Positions 43,801-51,470 of a stretch of 64,000 nucleotides of DNA are shown in pieces (position 1 is the first letter of the stretch; every line of letters begins with the position of its first letter). Source of the stretch: Fidelibacterota bacterium (GTDB taxonomy: Bacteria > Pseudomonadota > Alphaproteobacteria > Rhodospirillales > Rhodospirillaceae); assembly GCA_947472795.1 (NCBI GenBank), contig CANJBL010000001.1, positions 248,001 to 312,000 of the forward strand, in the 5' to 3' direction. A program made the translations under genes and the position numbers. The notes beneath the pieces were generated by a model, which saw only the letters and a program-made list of their open reading frames with translations, did not search any database and was not told the origin of the DNA.

Positions 43801-45063
43801 AGCGGCGGCCGCGCGGCGCGGCTGCTGGCCGAGGATGCGGCCGATCTACGCGCCAAGGATCAGCGCTTCAAATATTTCGAGCGCAGCGAAGCCCCGGAAA
43901 CCGAATCTGCCGAGCAGACCCCTTCCGCGCAGCCTCACCCAGAGCAGCTTCACGAGCACCTTCAGCAGCAACCGCGCCGCATCGGCGGGGTCGTCCTCAT
44001 TGCCGGCATCGCGGCCGCCGCAGCGTTCGTTCTGTTCACCGCCTCAGGCTGGGTGCCGCGTGTGAAAGACTTTGTGCAAAGTCCCTTCAGCACGGAGCCA
44101 AGCAACGGCGACATCGCCGCCGCGCAAACCCACCCGGCAGAGCCCACGCCAAGTGCTGCCAGCGTCGAGGCCGTGAACGCACTCCGCCAAGACCTTGCGC
44201 AACGCCTCGCCGCACTCGAGGGCCGCGCGCCCGACAGCACTGGCGCAGTTGTCTCCATGGGCGACAGCCTCTCCAATCAGGCGAAGCAACTTGCCGCCAT
44301 GAGCGCGCGGCTTGCCACACTGGAAGCCGCCATCGGCAATTCGGCGCGGCTGGAAGACATCGCTAAGCGCATGACCGCGCTGGAGGGGCGAACTGCCGAG
44401 GCCCGCACCGTGCTGGAGCTGGGCGAGCGCGTCACCTCGCTTGAAACCATGGCGCGCAAGACCATGGTGGAGCAGAGCAGCACCATCGCCCTGGTGATGG
44501 CCGTGGGTCAGTGGCGCGAAGCCATGCTGGCGGGCCGCCCCTTCGCCGCCGAACTGCAGACCGTGAAAGCCCTCGCCGCGCGCCTGGGCAATAGCAGCGG
44601 TAGCGACATGAGCCCCGATGACACTGGCTTTGCCGCACACGCCGAGCGCGGCATCGCGACCTTCGCCGATTTGCAACGCCAGTTCCGCGCCACGGCCGCC
44701 GCCGCGACACGTGCGGCGGTGATGCCCGACAACACGAGCGCCTGGTACCGTCGCATCCTCGACCGCATGTTTTCCATCGTCACCATCCGGCGTCTGGATG
44801 GCGATGCGGCCGGCAACAGTACATCTTCAGTTCTCGCTCGCGCCGAACGGCACCTGAATGAAAGTGACCTGGCCGGAGCGGTGCGCGAAATGAGCGGGCT
44901 GACGGGATACGCCGGCGAAGCCGCTGCGCCCTGGCTGGACGCCGCGCGGGCGCGCGTGGCCGCCGAACATGCCGCCATCGATACCACCAACAAGGCCGTG
45001 GCAGCACTTGCAACCGTGGGCAAAGGGCTCGACGTGGCGACGCCCGCAACGAAGGCGCCCTAG
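40852..45063 (+). CDS. HemD-helix-Mic60 fusion: uroporphyrinogen-III synthase domain joined to a giant charged helix and a mitofilin domain
   Basis: 1403 residues in one open frame. Residues 1-235 match alphaproteobacterial HemD, which cyclises hydroxymethylbilane to uroporphyrinogen III (opening MRVLVVQSAQDAGTSVAALV, core VTSAEGARALAELV, late LDAALFFSADEARAFVAL). Residues 240-872 are almost only Glu, Arg, Lys, Ala and Gln in i/i+4 charge patterns: a very long coiled coil or single alpha-helix. A linker runs to 1040. Residues 1044-1066 (IGGVVLIAGIAAAAAFVLFT ...) are the only membrane segment. Residues 1070-1403 contain helices and the mitofilin/Mic60 C-terminal signature (VMAVGQWREAMLAGRPFAAE ... 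SIVTIRRLDGD ... ARAERHLNESDLAGAV). HemD would be cytoplasmic and the Mic60 part periplasmic. hemY starts 3 bases later. Confidence 0.88.
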   Translation: MRVLVVQSAQDAGTSVAALVARGHDVLSAPLVSAERTAAPVVNLAGAQAFIVTSAEGARALAELVGVRTFPVFTDGDVTAAELKRLGFKQVETAKDDAADLARLVERKLKPAGGALIYACSTSAPINLTAMLSNMGFAVRSVPLYTLKRAEKMPDSLRAALTSRALDAALFFSADEARAFVALVQRDELEPLVNTLAAVPATPIVAAPLRALKLGVVSVPAAADPDTLFGALDVKLVDKVEEDRHARERQIKEEAERERAAKAAAEKERQRQEDLVRARAAEEAARERAARERAEAERLAKEQAEREAAERKHLEQERLERERAERAEAERKRAAEAQAEKQRLAEEKAKRDREEQERKAREKDERERQAAAEKAERERLAAERTERERQERERKAQEKAERERLVAEKAAAEKAERERIAAERTEQERQERERKAQEKAERERLAVEKAAAEKAERERIVTLRAEQERVEKERRAAERAEQERLAAERAAAEKAERERLAAERAEQERLARAERERLAAEKAAAEKAERERLAAERAEKERIEREQAAAARAEQERIAAEKAAVAAAEAARVAQELAVREQSERARLAAEAAEQARVKAEQEARDKGEQERRALAQAEQERIAREKAEAERKERERLGAEQAEQDRIAREKAETEWAERARLAAEQAERDRQEHERLAFEKAERDRLERERLAAEKAEQDRIAREKAEAERAERTRLAAEQAERDRQEQERLAAEKAEQDRIAREKAVAERAERTRLAAEQAEHDRLEREKRAQERAEQDRIAREKAEAERHERERLAAEESERKRQERERVAQEKAERDRLAREGREREKAEQQVRNAAAKAEKERLAQEAAAQKRAAREEQARLKAEQRATQPHVSWWARLMGGATSPAAADLRAPWDMATGLDPKPKQETAGTLSPSDSPIVVVRGVSSARIEEVVPEAPARNVTPHTKEENRVQKSEEETLPEEATATPAHEAKPVPRSGGRAARLLAEDAADLRAKDQRFKYFERSEAPETESAEQTPSAQPHPEQLHEHLQQQPRRIGGVVLIAGIAAAAAFVLFTASGWVPRVKDFVQSPFSTEPSNGDIAAAQTHPAEPTPSAASVEAVNALRQDLAQRLAALEGRAPDSTGAVVSMGDSLSNQAKQLAAMSARLATLEAAIGNSARLEDIAKRMTALEGRTAEARTVLELGERVTSLETMARKTMVEQSSTIALVMAVGQWREAMLAGRPFAAELQTVKALAARLGNSSGSDMSPDDTGFAAHAERGIATFADLQRQFRATAAAATRAAVMPDNTSAWYRRILDRMFSIVTIRRLDGDAAGNSTSSVLARAERHLNESDLAGAVREMSGLTGYAGEAAAPWLDAARARVAAEHAAIDTTNKAVAALATVGKGLDVATPATKAP
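42928..43167 (+). repeat. Two 120-bp tandem repeats inside the charged helix
   Basis: 42928-43047 and 43048-43167 are adjacent near-identical 120-bp units encoding 40 residues each (LAAEKAEQDRIAREKAEAER then AERTRLAAEQAERDRQEQER in the first). More diverged copies flank them. This shows growth of the helix by in-frame duplication. Confidence 0.9.
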
Positions 45064-45066
45064 AAC

Positions 45067-46320
45067 ATGCCGCGGCTTGCTCTTTATGTGCTGATCGTGG
45101 CGGTGCTGACATCGGGCGCCGTGTGGCTGGCCAACGACCCCGGCATGGTGAGTCTCGCATGGCACGGCTGGGCGGTTGAAACCTCCGTCGGCGTCCTTGT
45201 CGCGACGATTCTGCTCGTGGTGTTTGCCATTTACAGCGGCATGCGCCTTGTCGCATTTGTCAGCGGCAAGGTATTGGCTTTCACGGCGCGTCGGCGCGAG
45301 CGGCGCATCAAGCGCGGTCTCATGAGTCTCGGTGACGGTTTCGCCGCCGTGCAGGCCGGTCAGGCTGACGCCGCAAGACGGCACGCCAAGGAAGCCGCCA
45401 CACTGCTGAGCGACAACTCCGCCGTTCTGCTGTTGCGTAAAGATGCTGCCGGTTTGTCGGGCGATGCGCGCGAAGCGGAAGCGGCAGCACAAGCGCTGCT
45501 CGCGCGCCCGCAGACAGAACTTGCCGGTCTGCGCACGCTGGCGACAAAGGCGTTGGCGGATGGTGACGTGGTCGGTGCGGTGGGTTATGCCCGCCGCGCG
45601 CTTGGCCGCAAGGATGCGCCACCCTGGGCGCTCAGCGTCCTGCTCGATGCCGAAATCGCCACCCAGCGCTGGACCGATGCGCTTGCCGCGCTGGAGGAAC
45701 GCGTTGCGCGCGACGTCTTCTCGCCTGTGGATCTCAAGCGGTTGAAATCGCGCCTGCTGGCTCTGCAGTCGGCGGAGCTGTTGAGCCACAACGACACCAT
45801 CGGCGCGGCGCACGCGGCGCGCAAAGCGCTCGACCTCGATGAGCTGAACCCGGACGCTGCCATTGCGCTCGCTCGCGCCATGACAGCGCAGGGGCGAGGG
45901 GCAAAGGCGGCCGATGCGATCGAACGTGTGTGGACGGCCAAACCGGGCCCCGCGTTATTGGCCGCTTACCGCGCGCTGGTACCGGCAGAGTCGACGCTGG
46001 ATTGGGCGAAACGCGTGGATGCTTTGGCCAAGGCCGCGCCCGATCACCCTGAAAGCCGCCTCGCCGTGGCCGAGGCATCTCTGGAAGCACAGCTGTGGGG
46101 CCAGACACGCAACCGCGCCACAGCGTTGACAGGTGAAGAGTCGGCGCCTTTGATCCGCGCACGCGCTGCGCATCTTCTCGCTGACATGGAAAAGCGCCAA
46201 GGCGGCGACAGCGGCAAGACCGCCGAGTGGCTTTATCTCGCGCTACGCAGCCGCAAGGAAGCCGAAGGCGAGCCCGCCAAACCGAAGACCGTGGCCGAAC
46301 TTCTCGCCCAAGCTTCTTAG
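45067..46320 (+). CDS. hemY: HemY N-terminal-domain TPR membrane protein
   Basis: 417 residues. Two membrane segments at the N-terminus (ALYVLIVAVLTSGAVWLA and TSVGVLVATILLVVFAIYSG) are the HemY_N domain; the rest is TPR-like helices. This is the proteobacterial hem-operon HemY, not the protoporphyrinogen oxidase of Gram-positive bacteria. Its role is linked to haem synthesis but not settled. It starts 3 bases after the HemD-Mic60 fusion, matching the usual hemD-mic60-hemY order. Confidence 0.92.
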   Translation: MPRLALYVLIVAVLTSGAVWLANDPGMVSLAWHGWAVETSVGVLVATILLVVFAIYSGMRLVAFVSGKVLAFTARRRERRIKRGLMSLGDGFAAVQAGQADAARRHAKEAATLLSDNSAVLLLRKDAAGLSGDAREAEAAAQALLARPQTELAGLRTLATKALADGDVVGAVGYARRALGRKDAPPWALSVLLDAEIATQRWTDALAALEERVARDVFSPVDLKRLKSRLLALQSAELLSHNDTIGAAHAARKALDLDELNPDAAIALARAMTAQGRGAKAADAIERVWTAKPGPALLAAYRALVPAESTLDWAKRVDALAKAAPDHPESRLAVAEASLEAQLWGQTRNRATALTGEESAPLIRARAAHLLADMEKRQGGDSGKTAEWLYLALRSRKEAEGEPAKPKTVAELLAQAS

Positions 46321-46366
46321 ATCGAGCCTCTTAGGTCGCGTCTTAAGCGCCTTTCGGCATCCCCAC

Positions 46367-46924
46367 TTAAGGCATCATGGAGACGGAGAGCGCGCTATCG
46401 CTCAGCACCTCATATTTCCCGCGCGGGCTGAACAGCTGATAGTGCCACCACTCGTTGCGATAAAAATCCCAACCCGCTGCCGTCATGAGGCCGAGCAGAA
46501 GGGCCCGGTTGCGCTGGGCGTCCGGCGGAATGTCGAGCACGCCGTGGTGCGAACGCGGCGTGAAAGCATCGAAGGCCGTGCCCATGTCGAGCTCGTGCCC
46601 ACTGGCGTCAATGAGCGTGAGATCCACGGCAGCACCCATGGAATGCGGGGAACCACGCTTTGGATCGGCCAGGAACTCCGGGTCCGGTGTGTGATTCCAC
46701 AAGACCCACTGTGCTTCAGAGGGACGAAACGCGTCGAAGACCTTGAAACGCAAACCGAGCGGCTTGGCGAGCGCGATAGCACGGGCAAGGCACTCAGCCG
46801 CATCCGCATGCAGATAACAGGCGGGGCGGCCATAGACCGGCTTGCCCGTGAAGTTGTTCGCCGTGGCATAGGCGATGAAGATATCCACGTCGTAGGTGGG
46901 CGGAGCGATTTCAACAAGCGGCAT
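46367..46924 (-). CDS. ddpX: D-alanyl-D-alanine dipeptidase (VanX/DdpX type)
   Basis: 185-residue zinc peptidase of the VanX family that cleaves D-Ala-D-Ala. Zinc ligands and catalytic residues are visible: H94 and D101 in SPHSMGAAVDLTL, E158 and H161 in NEWWHYQL, and the substrate arginine in FDAFRPSEAQ (R67). No signal peptide is present, so it is cytoplasmic and likely recycles peptidoglycan-derived dipeptide. No vanH/vanA-type ligase genes are near, so it should not be read as vancomycin resistance. Confidence 0.93.
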   Translation of the reverse strand: MPLVEIAPPTYDVDIFIAYATANNFTGKPVYGRPACYLHADAAECLARAIALAKPLGLRFKVFDAFRPSEAQWVLWNHTPDPEFLADPKRGSPHSMGAAVDLTLIDASGHELDMGTAFDAFTPRSHHGVLDIPPDAQRNRALLLGLMTAAGWDFYRNEWWHYQLFSPRGKYEVLSDSALSVSMMP

Positions 46925-47010
46925 AGGGGCACGTTGGGACGGTGTGAAGTGGCAAAGTGCGGGAGAAATGAATATCCTTCCGTTCGCCTCTTACGCCAAG
47001 CTGTAAAAAC

Positions 47011-47688
47011 ATGTTGATCCTCGCCCTCGACACCACCATGGCCGCCTGTTCTGTCGCACTTGTGCGCGACGGAACCGTGCTCGCAGCCGACCGCGAGACG
47101 ATGGATCAAGGTCAGGCCGAGGCCTTGATGCCCATGATCGAGGACGTGATGGCGCGGGCACAGCAAACTTACGCCGGCCTCGACCGCATCGCGGTGACCG
47201 TTGGCCCCGGTTCTTTCACCGGCGTGCGCGTAGGTCTTGCTGCGGCGCGTGGGCTTGGTCTAGCGGCAGAGAAACCCGTCGTCGGTTTGCTCACCACCGA
47301 AGTACTCGCCGCAGCGGCCGCGCAGAGGGATCGGCTTGATGCAGGCACGCGCGTGCTGGTAGCCATCGACACCAAGCGCGGCGACATATATGCGCAGGCC
47401 TTCGATCATCTTGGTCATGAAACGGGCGCGCCCGTCGCACTGGCCGCGGACGCTCTTGCCGCGTGGCTGGATGGGGGCGACGTTCTTGTTGTCGGCGACG
47501 CTAGCGCGACAGCCGTTGCCGCCTTGGGAGCGCGCGCGCGGCTGAGCACAGCAGACTCTTTACCCGATGCGAGTGTGCTGGCGCGTCTTGCCGCCGAACG
47601 CGCGCCCTCCTCTGATGGGCCCTTGCCGGTTTATGTACGCGCACCGGACGCCGTTGTGCCCGCGCACGGCGGGCGCTTACGTGCATGA
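47011..47688 (+). CDS. tsaB: tRNA threonylcarbamoyladenosine biosynthesis protein TsaB
   Basis: 225 residues. Inactive-ASKHA partner of TsaD in t6A synthesis. The opening MLILALDTTMAACSVALVRD and the VGPGSFTGVRVGLAAARGL signature are diagnostic. It overlaps in sequence space with rimI, which begins 11 bases after its stop; the tsaB-rimI pair is classic. The divergent ddpX gene starts 86 bases away. Confidence 0.96.
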   Translation: MLILALDTTMAACSVALVRDGTVLAADRETMDQGQAEALMPMIEDVMARAQQTYAGLDRIAVTVGPGSFTGVRVGLAAARGLGLAAEKPVVGLLTTEVLAAAAAQRDRLDAGTRVLVAIDTKRGDIYAQAFDHLGHETGAPVALAADALAAWLDGGDVLVVGDASATAVAALGARARLSTADSLPDASVLARLAAERAPSSDGPLPVYVRAPDAVVPAHGGRLRA

Positions 47689-47698
47689 TCGGGCGCCC

Positions 47699-48154
47699 AT
47701 GATGACGGCCGGCACTGCGGATCACGCGGAAGTCCTCGCGGCTTTGCACGCGACAAGCTTTCCGCAAAGCTGGAGCGCTGAGGAATTCGCAAGCCTGCTG
47801 CGCCAGCCCGGCGTGGCGAGCTGGATTGTGAGCGACGGACGGGAACCCTCAGGCTTCATCCTGATCCGCGCCGCCGCCGACGAAGCGGAGATCCTCACAC
47901 TCGCCGTCACACCCGAACATCGACGCAAGGGATATGCCGGAGCACTTTTGCACGAAGCCTTCGCGGCTTTGAGCCCAGGCATCGTTCAACAGATGTTCCT
48001 GGAAGTGGCTGCCGACAACACTGGCGCGCTGGCGCTATATGAACGTCACGGCTTTACCGTGTGCGGCCGACGGTCTGGGTATTACGCAGGTGCTGCCAAA
48101 TCCATCGACGCCATCCTCATGCGCCGGCGCCTTTCTGCCGATGCGTGCTGCTGA
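47699..48154 (+). CDS. rimI: Ribosomal-protein-alanine N-acetyltransferase RimI
   Basis: GNAT-fold acetyltransferase of 151 residues, thought to acetylate the N-terminal alanine of ribosomal protein S18. The acetyl-CoA loop is EHRRKGYAGALL, preceded by EILTLAVTP and followed by FLEVAADNTGALALYERHGF, all typical. Two adjacent ATGs (47699, 47702) can serve as start, and a GTG at 47681 would overlap tsaB. The genes tsaB and rimI form an operon. A short repeat array begins 14 bases after its stop. Confidence 0.93.
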   Translation: MMTAGTADHAEVLAALHATSFPQSWSAEEFASLLRQPGVASWIVSDGREPSGFILIRAAADEAEILTLAVTPEHRRKGYAGALLHEAFAALSPGIVQQMFLEVAADNTGALALYERHGFTVCGRRSGYYAGAAKSIDAILMRRRLSADACC

Positions 48155-48167
48155 TGAGCGGCGGGCC

Positions 48168-48258
48168 GCCGGTAAACGGCGGCGTACAAATAAAGAGCCG
48201 GTGAACGGCGGCGTACAACAAGGAGCCGCCGGTCAACGGCGGCGTATAACAAGAATAT
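48168..48258. repeat. Three tandem GC-rich palindromic units
   Basis: Units start with GCCGGT at 48168, 48197 and 48228 (periods 29 and 31) and continue with AACGGCGGCGTA and an A-rich end. In units 1 and 3, GCCGCCG and CGGCGGC form a 7-bp stem around a 5-base loop. The last unit supplies the stop codon and final residues of the tusA-like gene. Confidence 0.8.
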
Positions 48259-48511
48259 GCGGCTGGCGGGGATCAGCGGAGGACGCGGGGTCTTCCGCCT
48301 CAAGCGAGACGACCTCATGTCCATGGGCTTTCACCGAACGCGGGACATTGTCCAGCGGCTGAGCGCCTTTTAAGCGCACCGTGGCCATGGCCCCAGGGGG
48401 CATTTTTTCCAGCAGCAGCTTTGTGCGCACGAACGTCAGCGGGCACACGTCGGCGGTGATATCGAGAAAATATTCGGCGGGGTTCACGGATTGATGTGTG
48501 AGCTGGTTCAT
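48233..48511 (-). CDS. TusA/SirA-family sulfur-carrier-like protein
   Basis: 92 residues. The TusA active-site segment is LDITADVCPLTFVRTKLLLE, with the sulfur-carrying cysteine at C23 followed by the conserved proline. The rest (GAMATVRLKGAQPLDNVPRS) fits the two-layer fold. TusA relatives move persulfide sulfur for tRNA thiolation, molybdopterin or other uses; this short orphan cannot be assigned further. Its last dozen residues and stop are encoded by the tandem repeat at 48168-48258, so the C-terminus is probably recent. It lies between rimI and fur on the opposite strand. Confidence 0.85.
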   Translation of the reverse strand: MNQLTHQSVNPAEYFLDITADVCPLTFVRTKLLLEKMPPGAMATVRLKGAQPLDNVPRSVKAHGHEVVSLEAEDPASSADPRQPHILVIRRR

Positions 48512-48720
48512 GAGGCTACCTTGCCTTCCCTACCATAGTCGGAAATACCTGGTCACCACCGACGACGCCGCTTCATTTTTTGCAAATTTATACAAAAACA
48601 GAAGGGGTTGCGAACGAGTCGCGGCTCTCAATCCCTTTTCAAGAGTGCACCTGCGCCGCTATGATATAGAGAGGGCAAGACGCTGGCCGTCAACATTTTC
48701 GACGTGGGTATGATTATCGC

Positions 48721-49176
48721 ATGACGCAAACGACCGCTTCACATCAGCCTGCTTCGCATATCGAGCAGATCTGCATGGAAAAGGGCATGAAAATGACCGA
48801 ACAGCGCAGGATCATTGCGCGTGTTCTGTCGGATTCCACTGACCATCCAGATGTGGAAGAAGTTCACCGCCGCTCGGCGGCCGAGGATTCACGCATCTCC
48901 ATCGCCACCGTCTATCGCACCATGCGCCTGTTCGAGGACGCCGGCATCGTCAAACGCCATGAATTCGGCGACGGACGCGCCCGATATGAAGAGACACCCG
49001 CATCGCATCATGATCACCTCATCGATATGCGCTCGGGCAAGGTGACGGAGTTCCGCAACGACGACATCGAACGCCTGCAGCATGAAATAGCTGCCGCTCA
49101 CGGCTACAAGTTGGTGGGCCACCGCATGGAACTTTTTGTCGTTCCCCTCGATTCCGAAAAAGAAACAGAACGATAA
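48721..49176 (+). CDS. fur: Fur-family transcriptional regulator
   Basis: 151 residues. The winged-helix recognition helix is SIATVYRTMRLFEDAG (60-75). The metal-site segment HHDHLIDMRSGKVTEF (96-111) is Fur-like, but the CxxC that binds structural zinc in E. coli Fur is absent (DMRSG instead), as is usual in alphaproteobacterial Fur/Mur. These proteins sense iron or manganese; which one cannot be decided here. The position next to rimI and upstream of a plsC-type gene and miaB is the conserved alphaproteobacterial one. Confidence 0.94.
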   Translation: MTQTTASHQPASHIEQICMEKGMKMTEQRRIIARVLSDSTDHPDVEEVHRRSAAEDSRISIATVYRTMRLFEDAGIVKRHEFGDGRARYEETPASHHDHLIDMRSGKVTEFRNDDIERLQHEIAAAHGYKLVGHRMELFVVPLDSEKETER

Positions 49177-49453
49177 CACGACATATTGTGGCGTCCCGGT
49201 TACTGTCTTTCGACAGCTAGTGCGGGGGCCTAGGATTTCTGTCATAAATACGCAACAATAAGCCCCTCTTCGGAGCGGAACGCCTTTGGGTATGTCTTTG
49301 ACGGTCCGCGATCTGACAAGATCGACGCTTAAATCGACGGTGTCGCTGACGCGTAAAACCACCTCGACGTTGACATCGACACTACGACTGACCTTGCAGT
49401 TTCTGGGACGGCGCAAGACTCAGCCCCGCAACAGACATGGACGCGGATTCAAC
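49177..49453 (+). other. Region upstream of olsB
   Basis: 277 bases with no independent gene. The olsB frame is open back to 49286 (TTG) and 49292 (ATG) and would add a Thr/Ser/Arg-rich extension of about 54 residues, encoded by DNA in which ATCGACG-like words recur. The region may be leader or a true N-terminal extension. Confidence 0.4.
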
Positions 49454-50395
49454 ATGACGGTTTTATATCCCCAGACTTCGGCTGCACTTGCGGGCGCCTC
49501 CTCGCCCAGCAGCACCGAAGCCCTGGCCGCCGCTCTTGAGTTCACTACCGCCGGTACCGCCTTCACGCGCGTACAGTGCGGGTTCGAGCCGGTGGTTTCC
49601 GGCAACCAGATCATCCGCCTGGCCACCTCGGCCAATGAACTCGATGCGGCGCAGGCTCTGCGCTACCGCGTCTTCTACGATGAGATGGGCGCGCACCCCT
49701 TGCCCGAGATGGCCGCCACACAGCGCGACTTCGACCACTATGACGCCGCCTGCGATCATCTGATCGTGGTCGACCAGCACCGTCCGCACGAGACACAAGT
49801 GGTCGGCACCTACCGCATCATGCGCCGCGAGCACGCGCGTGCTGCCGGCGGCTTTTATTCCGCCTCCGAATACGATATCTCGCGCCTTGCCAATTTCCCC
49901 GGCGCGGTGATGGAACTGGGCCGTTCTTGCGTCGACGCTGCCTACCGCGACCGCGCGACGCTGAACCTCTTGTGGCGTGGTATCGCCGAGTACCTCAACA
50001 TCCATGAAGTGGATTTGATGTTCGGCTGCGCGAGCTTGCCCGGAACGGATCCTGAGAAGCTGAAGATGCAGCTGTCTTACCTCTATCACTATCATCTGGC
50101 GCCGGAGTCTTTGCGCACACGCGCGCTGCCCGACCGCTACACCAACATGAACCTCTTGCCGAAAGAAGCCATCGACCCCAAGCGCGTCCTGGCGAGTTTG
50201 CCGCCGCTTTTAAAGGGTTACTTGCGTGTCGGCGCGTTTGTTGGCGACGGCGCCGTCATCGATCATCAGTTCAACACCACCGACGTCTGCATCATCGTCA
50301 AGACCGAGATGATCGCGGGCCGCTATACGCGCCACTTCGATCTCGCCGAACGCCACCCCGATCACGGGGCTGCGTCATTAAAGCGCGCGTCGTAG
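49454..50395 (+). CDS. olsB: L-ornithine N(alpha)-acyltransferase OlsB (GNAT fold)
   Basis: 313 residues. Transfers a 3-hydroxy-acyl chain from acyl carrier protein to ornithine, giving lyso-ornithine lipid. Family features are RYRVFYDEMGA (near 75), the DFDHYDAACDHLIVVD block, VVGTYRIMRREHA, and VMELGRSCVDAAYRDRATLNLLWRGI. The acyltransferase gene that follows suits OlsA, completing ornithine-lipid synthesis. ATG 49454 is my choice; an N-terminal extension from 49292 is possible. OlsB is commonly induced by phosphate limitation, but I see no clear Pho box. Confidence 0.88.
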   Translation: MTVLYPQTSAALAGASSPSSTEALAAALEFTTAGTAFTRVQCGFEPVVSGNQIIRLATSANELDAAQALRYRVFYDEMGAHPLPEMAATQRDFDHYDAACDHLIVVDQHRPHETQVVGTYRIMRREHARAAGGFYSASEYDISRLANFPGAVMELGRSCVDAAYRDRATLNLLWRGIAEYLNIHEVDLMFGCASLPGTDPEKLKMQLSYLYHYHLAPESLRTRALPDRYTNMNLLPKEAIDPKRVLASLPPLLKGYLRVGAFVGDGAVIDHQFNTTDVCIIVKTEMIAGRYTRHFDLAERHPDHGAASLKRAS

Positions 50396-50397
50396 CG

Positions 50398-50428
50398 TTT
50401 TCGGAAAAGTGGCTTCCGGTTTTCCGGA
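50398..50428. repeat. Second copy of the mosaic repeat core
   Basis: GAAAAGTGG (50404-50412), three bases, CCGGTTTTC (50416-50424): the same core as 24669-24689 on the other strand, matching at 18 of 21 positions. It fills the gap between olsB and olsA and lacks the first palindrome. Confidence 0.75.
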
Positions 50429-50443
50429 TAGAAAGTGCGCCCC

Positions 50444-51319
50444 ATGAAAAATCTCGCGCGCGACCCGGATCCCACAAAAGATGATCGCGCCGGGGAACCC
50501 GAACCCGCGATGCCGACCACAGGCACTGGATCAGTGGTTGCCGGCGTGCGTGTATTCTTCTTTCTCCTCACATCCCTTATCGCGACGCTAATCGCCGGAA
50601 CGCTGAACGGGCTGGGTATCAACTCGGCACCTTTCCGCCGCTGGTACTACCGCGTCTTGAAGCATGTCGTGGGCTTACGCGTGGTCGCACGCGGCAAGCA
50701 GAGCACCGCGCGGCCCCATCTGGTCGTGGCCAATCACATTTCCTATTTCGATATCGCCGTGCTGGGCTCGCTCGTTGCCGGTGATTTCATCGCCAAGGCC
50801 GACATCGCCAACTGGCCGATCTTCGGCATCATGGCAAAGGCCGGGCGCAGTGTGTTCATCGACCGGCGCCGCAGCGCCACCAGCGATGCGCGCGATCAGA
50901 TTCAAGAACGCCTGGATGACGGCGACACACTCATCATGTTCCCGGAGTCCACCTCGGGCGACGGCAACCGCATGAAGCCTTTCAAGAGCGCGCTGTTCAC
51001 CGTGGCGGAGCGGCGCGTGACGGGGAAGGATGGGCAGAGCCAACCCATCCTCGTGCAGCCGGTGTCCATCGCCTACACGCGCCTCAATGGATTGCCGCTC
51101 GGTGTCGGTTGGCGGCCCTTCGTCGCGTGGTACGGCGACATGGAGATGAGCTCGCACCTGTGGCAAGCCTCGAAGCTCGGCACCTTCACGGTGGAGGTGA
51201 TTTTCCATGAGCCCGTAACCCTGGCCGAGTTTTCCGGCCGCAAGGCCCTTGCCGCCCACTGCGACCAGGTGGTGCGCCGGGGCATGGCCAACGCGCTGGC
51301 CGGCCGGGCCGCGGCTTAA
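50444..51319 (+). CDS. olsA: 1-acyl-glycerol-3-phosphate-type acyltransferase, probable OlsA
   Basis: 291 residues with a hydrophobic N-terminal segment (VFFFLLTSLIATLIAG) and the PlsC motifs: NHISYFD with H98 and D103 (HX4D) and FPESTSGDGNRM near 167-178. Because it directly follows olsB, it most likely adds the second fatty acid to lyso-ornithine lipid, though phosphatidate synthesis (PlsC) cannot be excluded. ATG 50444 is preferred over GTG 50435. It is 48 bases after olsB, with a repeat core between. Confidence 0.85.
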   Translation: MKNLARDPDPTKDDRAGEPEPAMPTTGTGSVVAGVRVFFFLLTSLIATLIAGTLNGLGINSAPFRRWYYRVLKHVVGLRVVARGKQSTARPHLVVANHISYFDIAVLGSLVAGDFIAKADIANWPIFGIMAKAGRSVFIDRRRSATSDARDQIQERLDDGDTLIMFPESTSGDGNRMKPFKSALFTVAERRVTGKDGQSQPILVQPVSIAYTRLNGLPLGVGWRPFVAWYGDMEMSSHLWQASKLGTFTVEVIFHEPVTLAEFSGRKALAAHCDQVVRRGMANALAGRAAA

Positions 51320-51470
51320 GGGACTCTGCCCGCCTCCCTTTGCCTTCAGCGCCCCCAATAGAGTATGAGGATGCCCTCTCGACCGGGTTTCGGACCCAAA
51401 GCGCTGTCCGGCGCATTGAGTCTGGTGAGTCTGGTGACGATTTTTGAAAAAGGCATTTTAAATCAATACG

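Noticed and set aside
41533-43856. Long minus-strand open frames rich in Arg, Ser, Ala and Leu opposite the HemD-Mic60 helix
   Set aside because: They are shadows of the GC-rich Glu/Arg/Ala codons of the plus-strand helix; no ribosome binding sites, no recognisable domains, and the plus frame has family matches at both ends.
46367-46924. Vancomycin-resistance vanX
   Set aside because: The dipeptidase is cytoplasmic and lone; no vanH or D-Ala-D-Lac ligase gene is near, and DdpX-type recycling enzymes are common in proteobacteria.
48168-48258. CRISPR array
   Set aside because: Only three units with 29-31 base periods and no unique spacers; no cas genes in the window.
48582-48600. Fur box upstream of the fur gene (TTTTTGCAAATTTATACAA)
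   Set aside because: The right half does not match the left closely enough to call a palindrome of the type seen at bfd.
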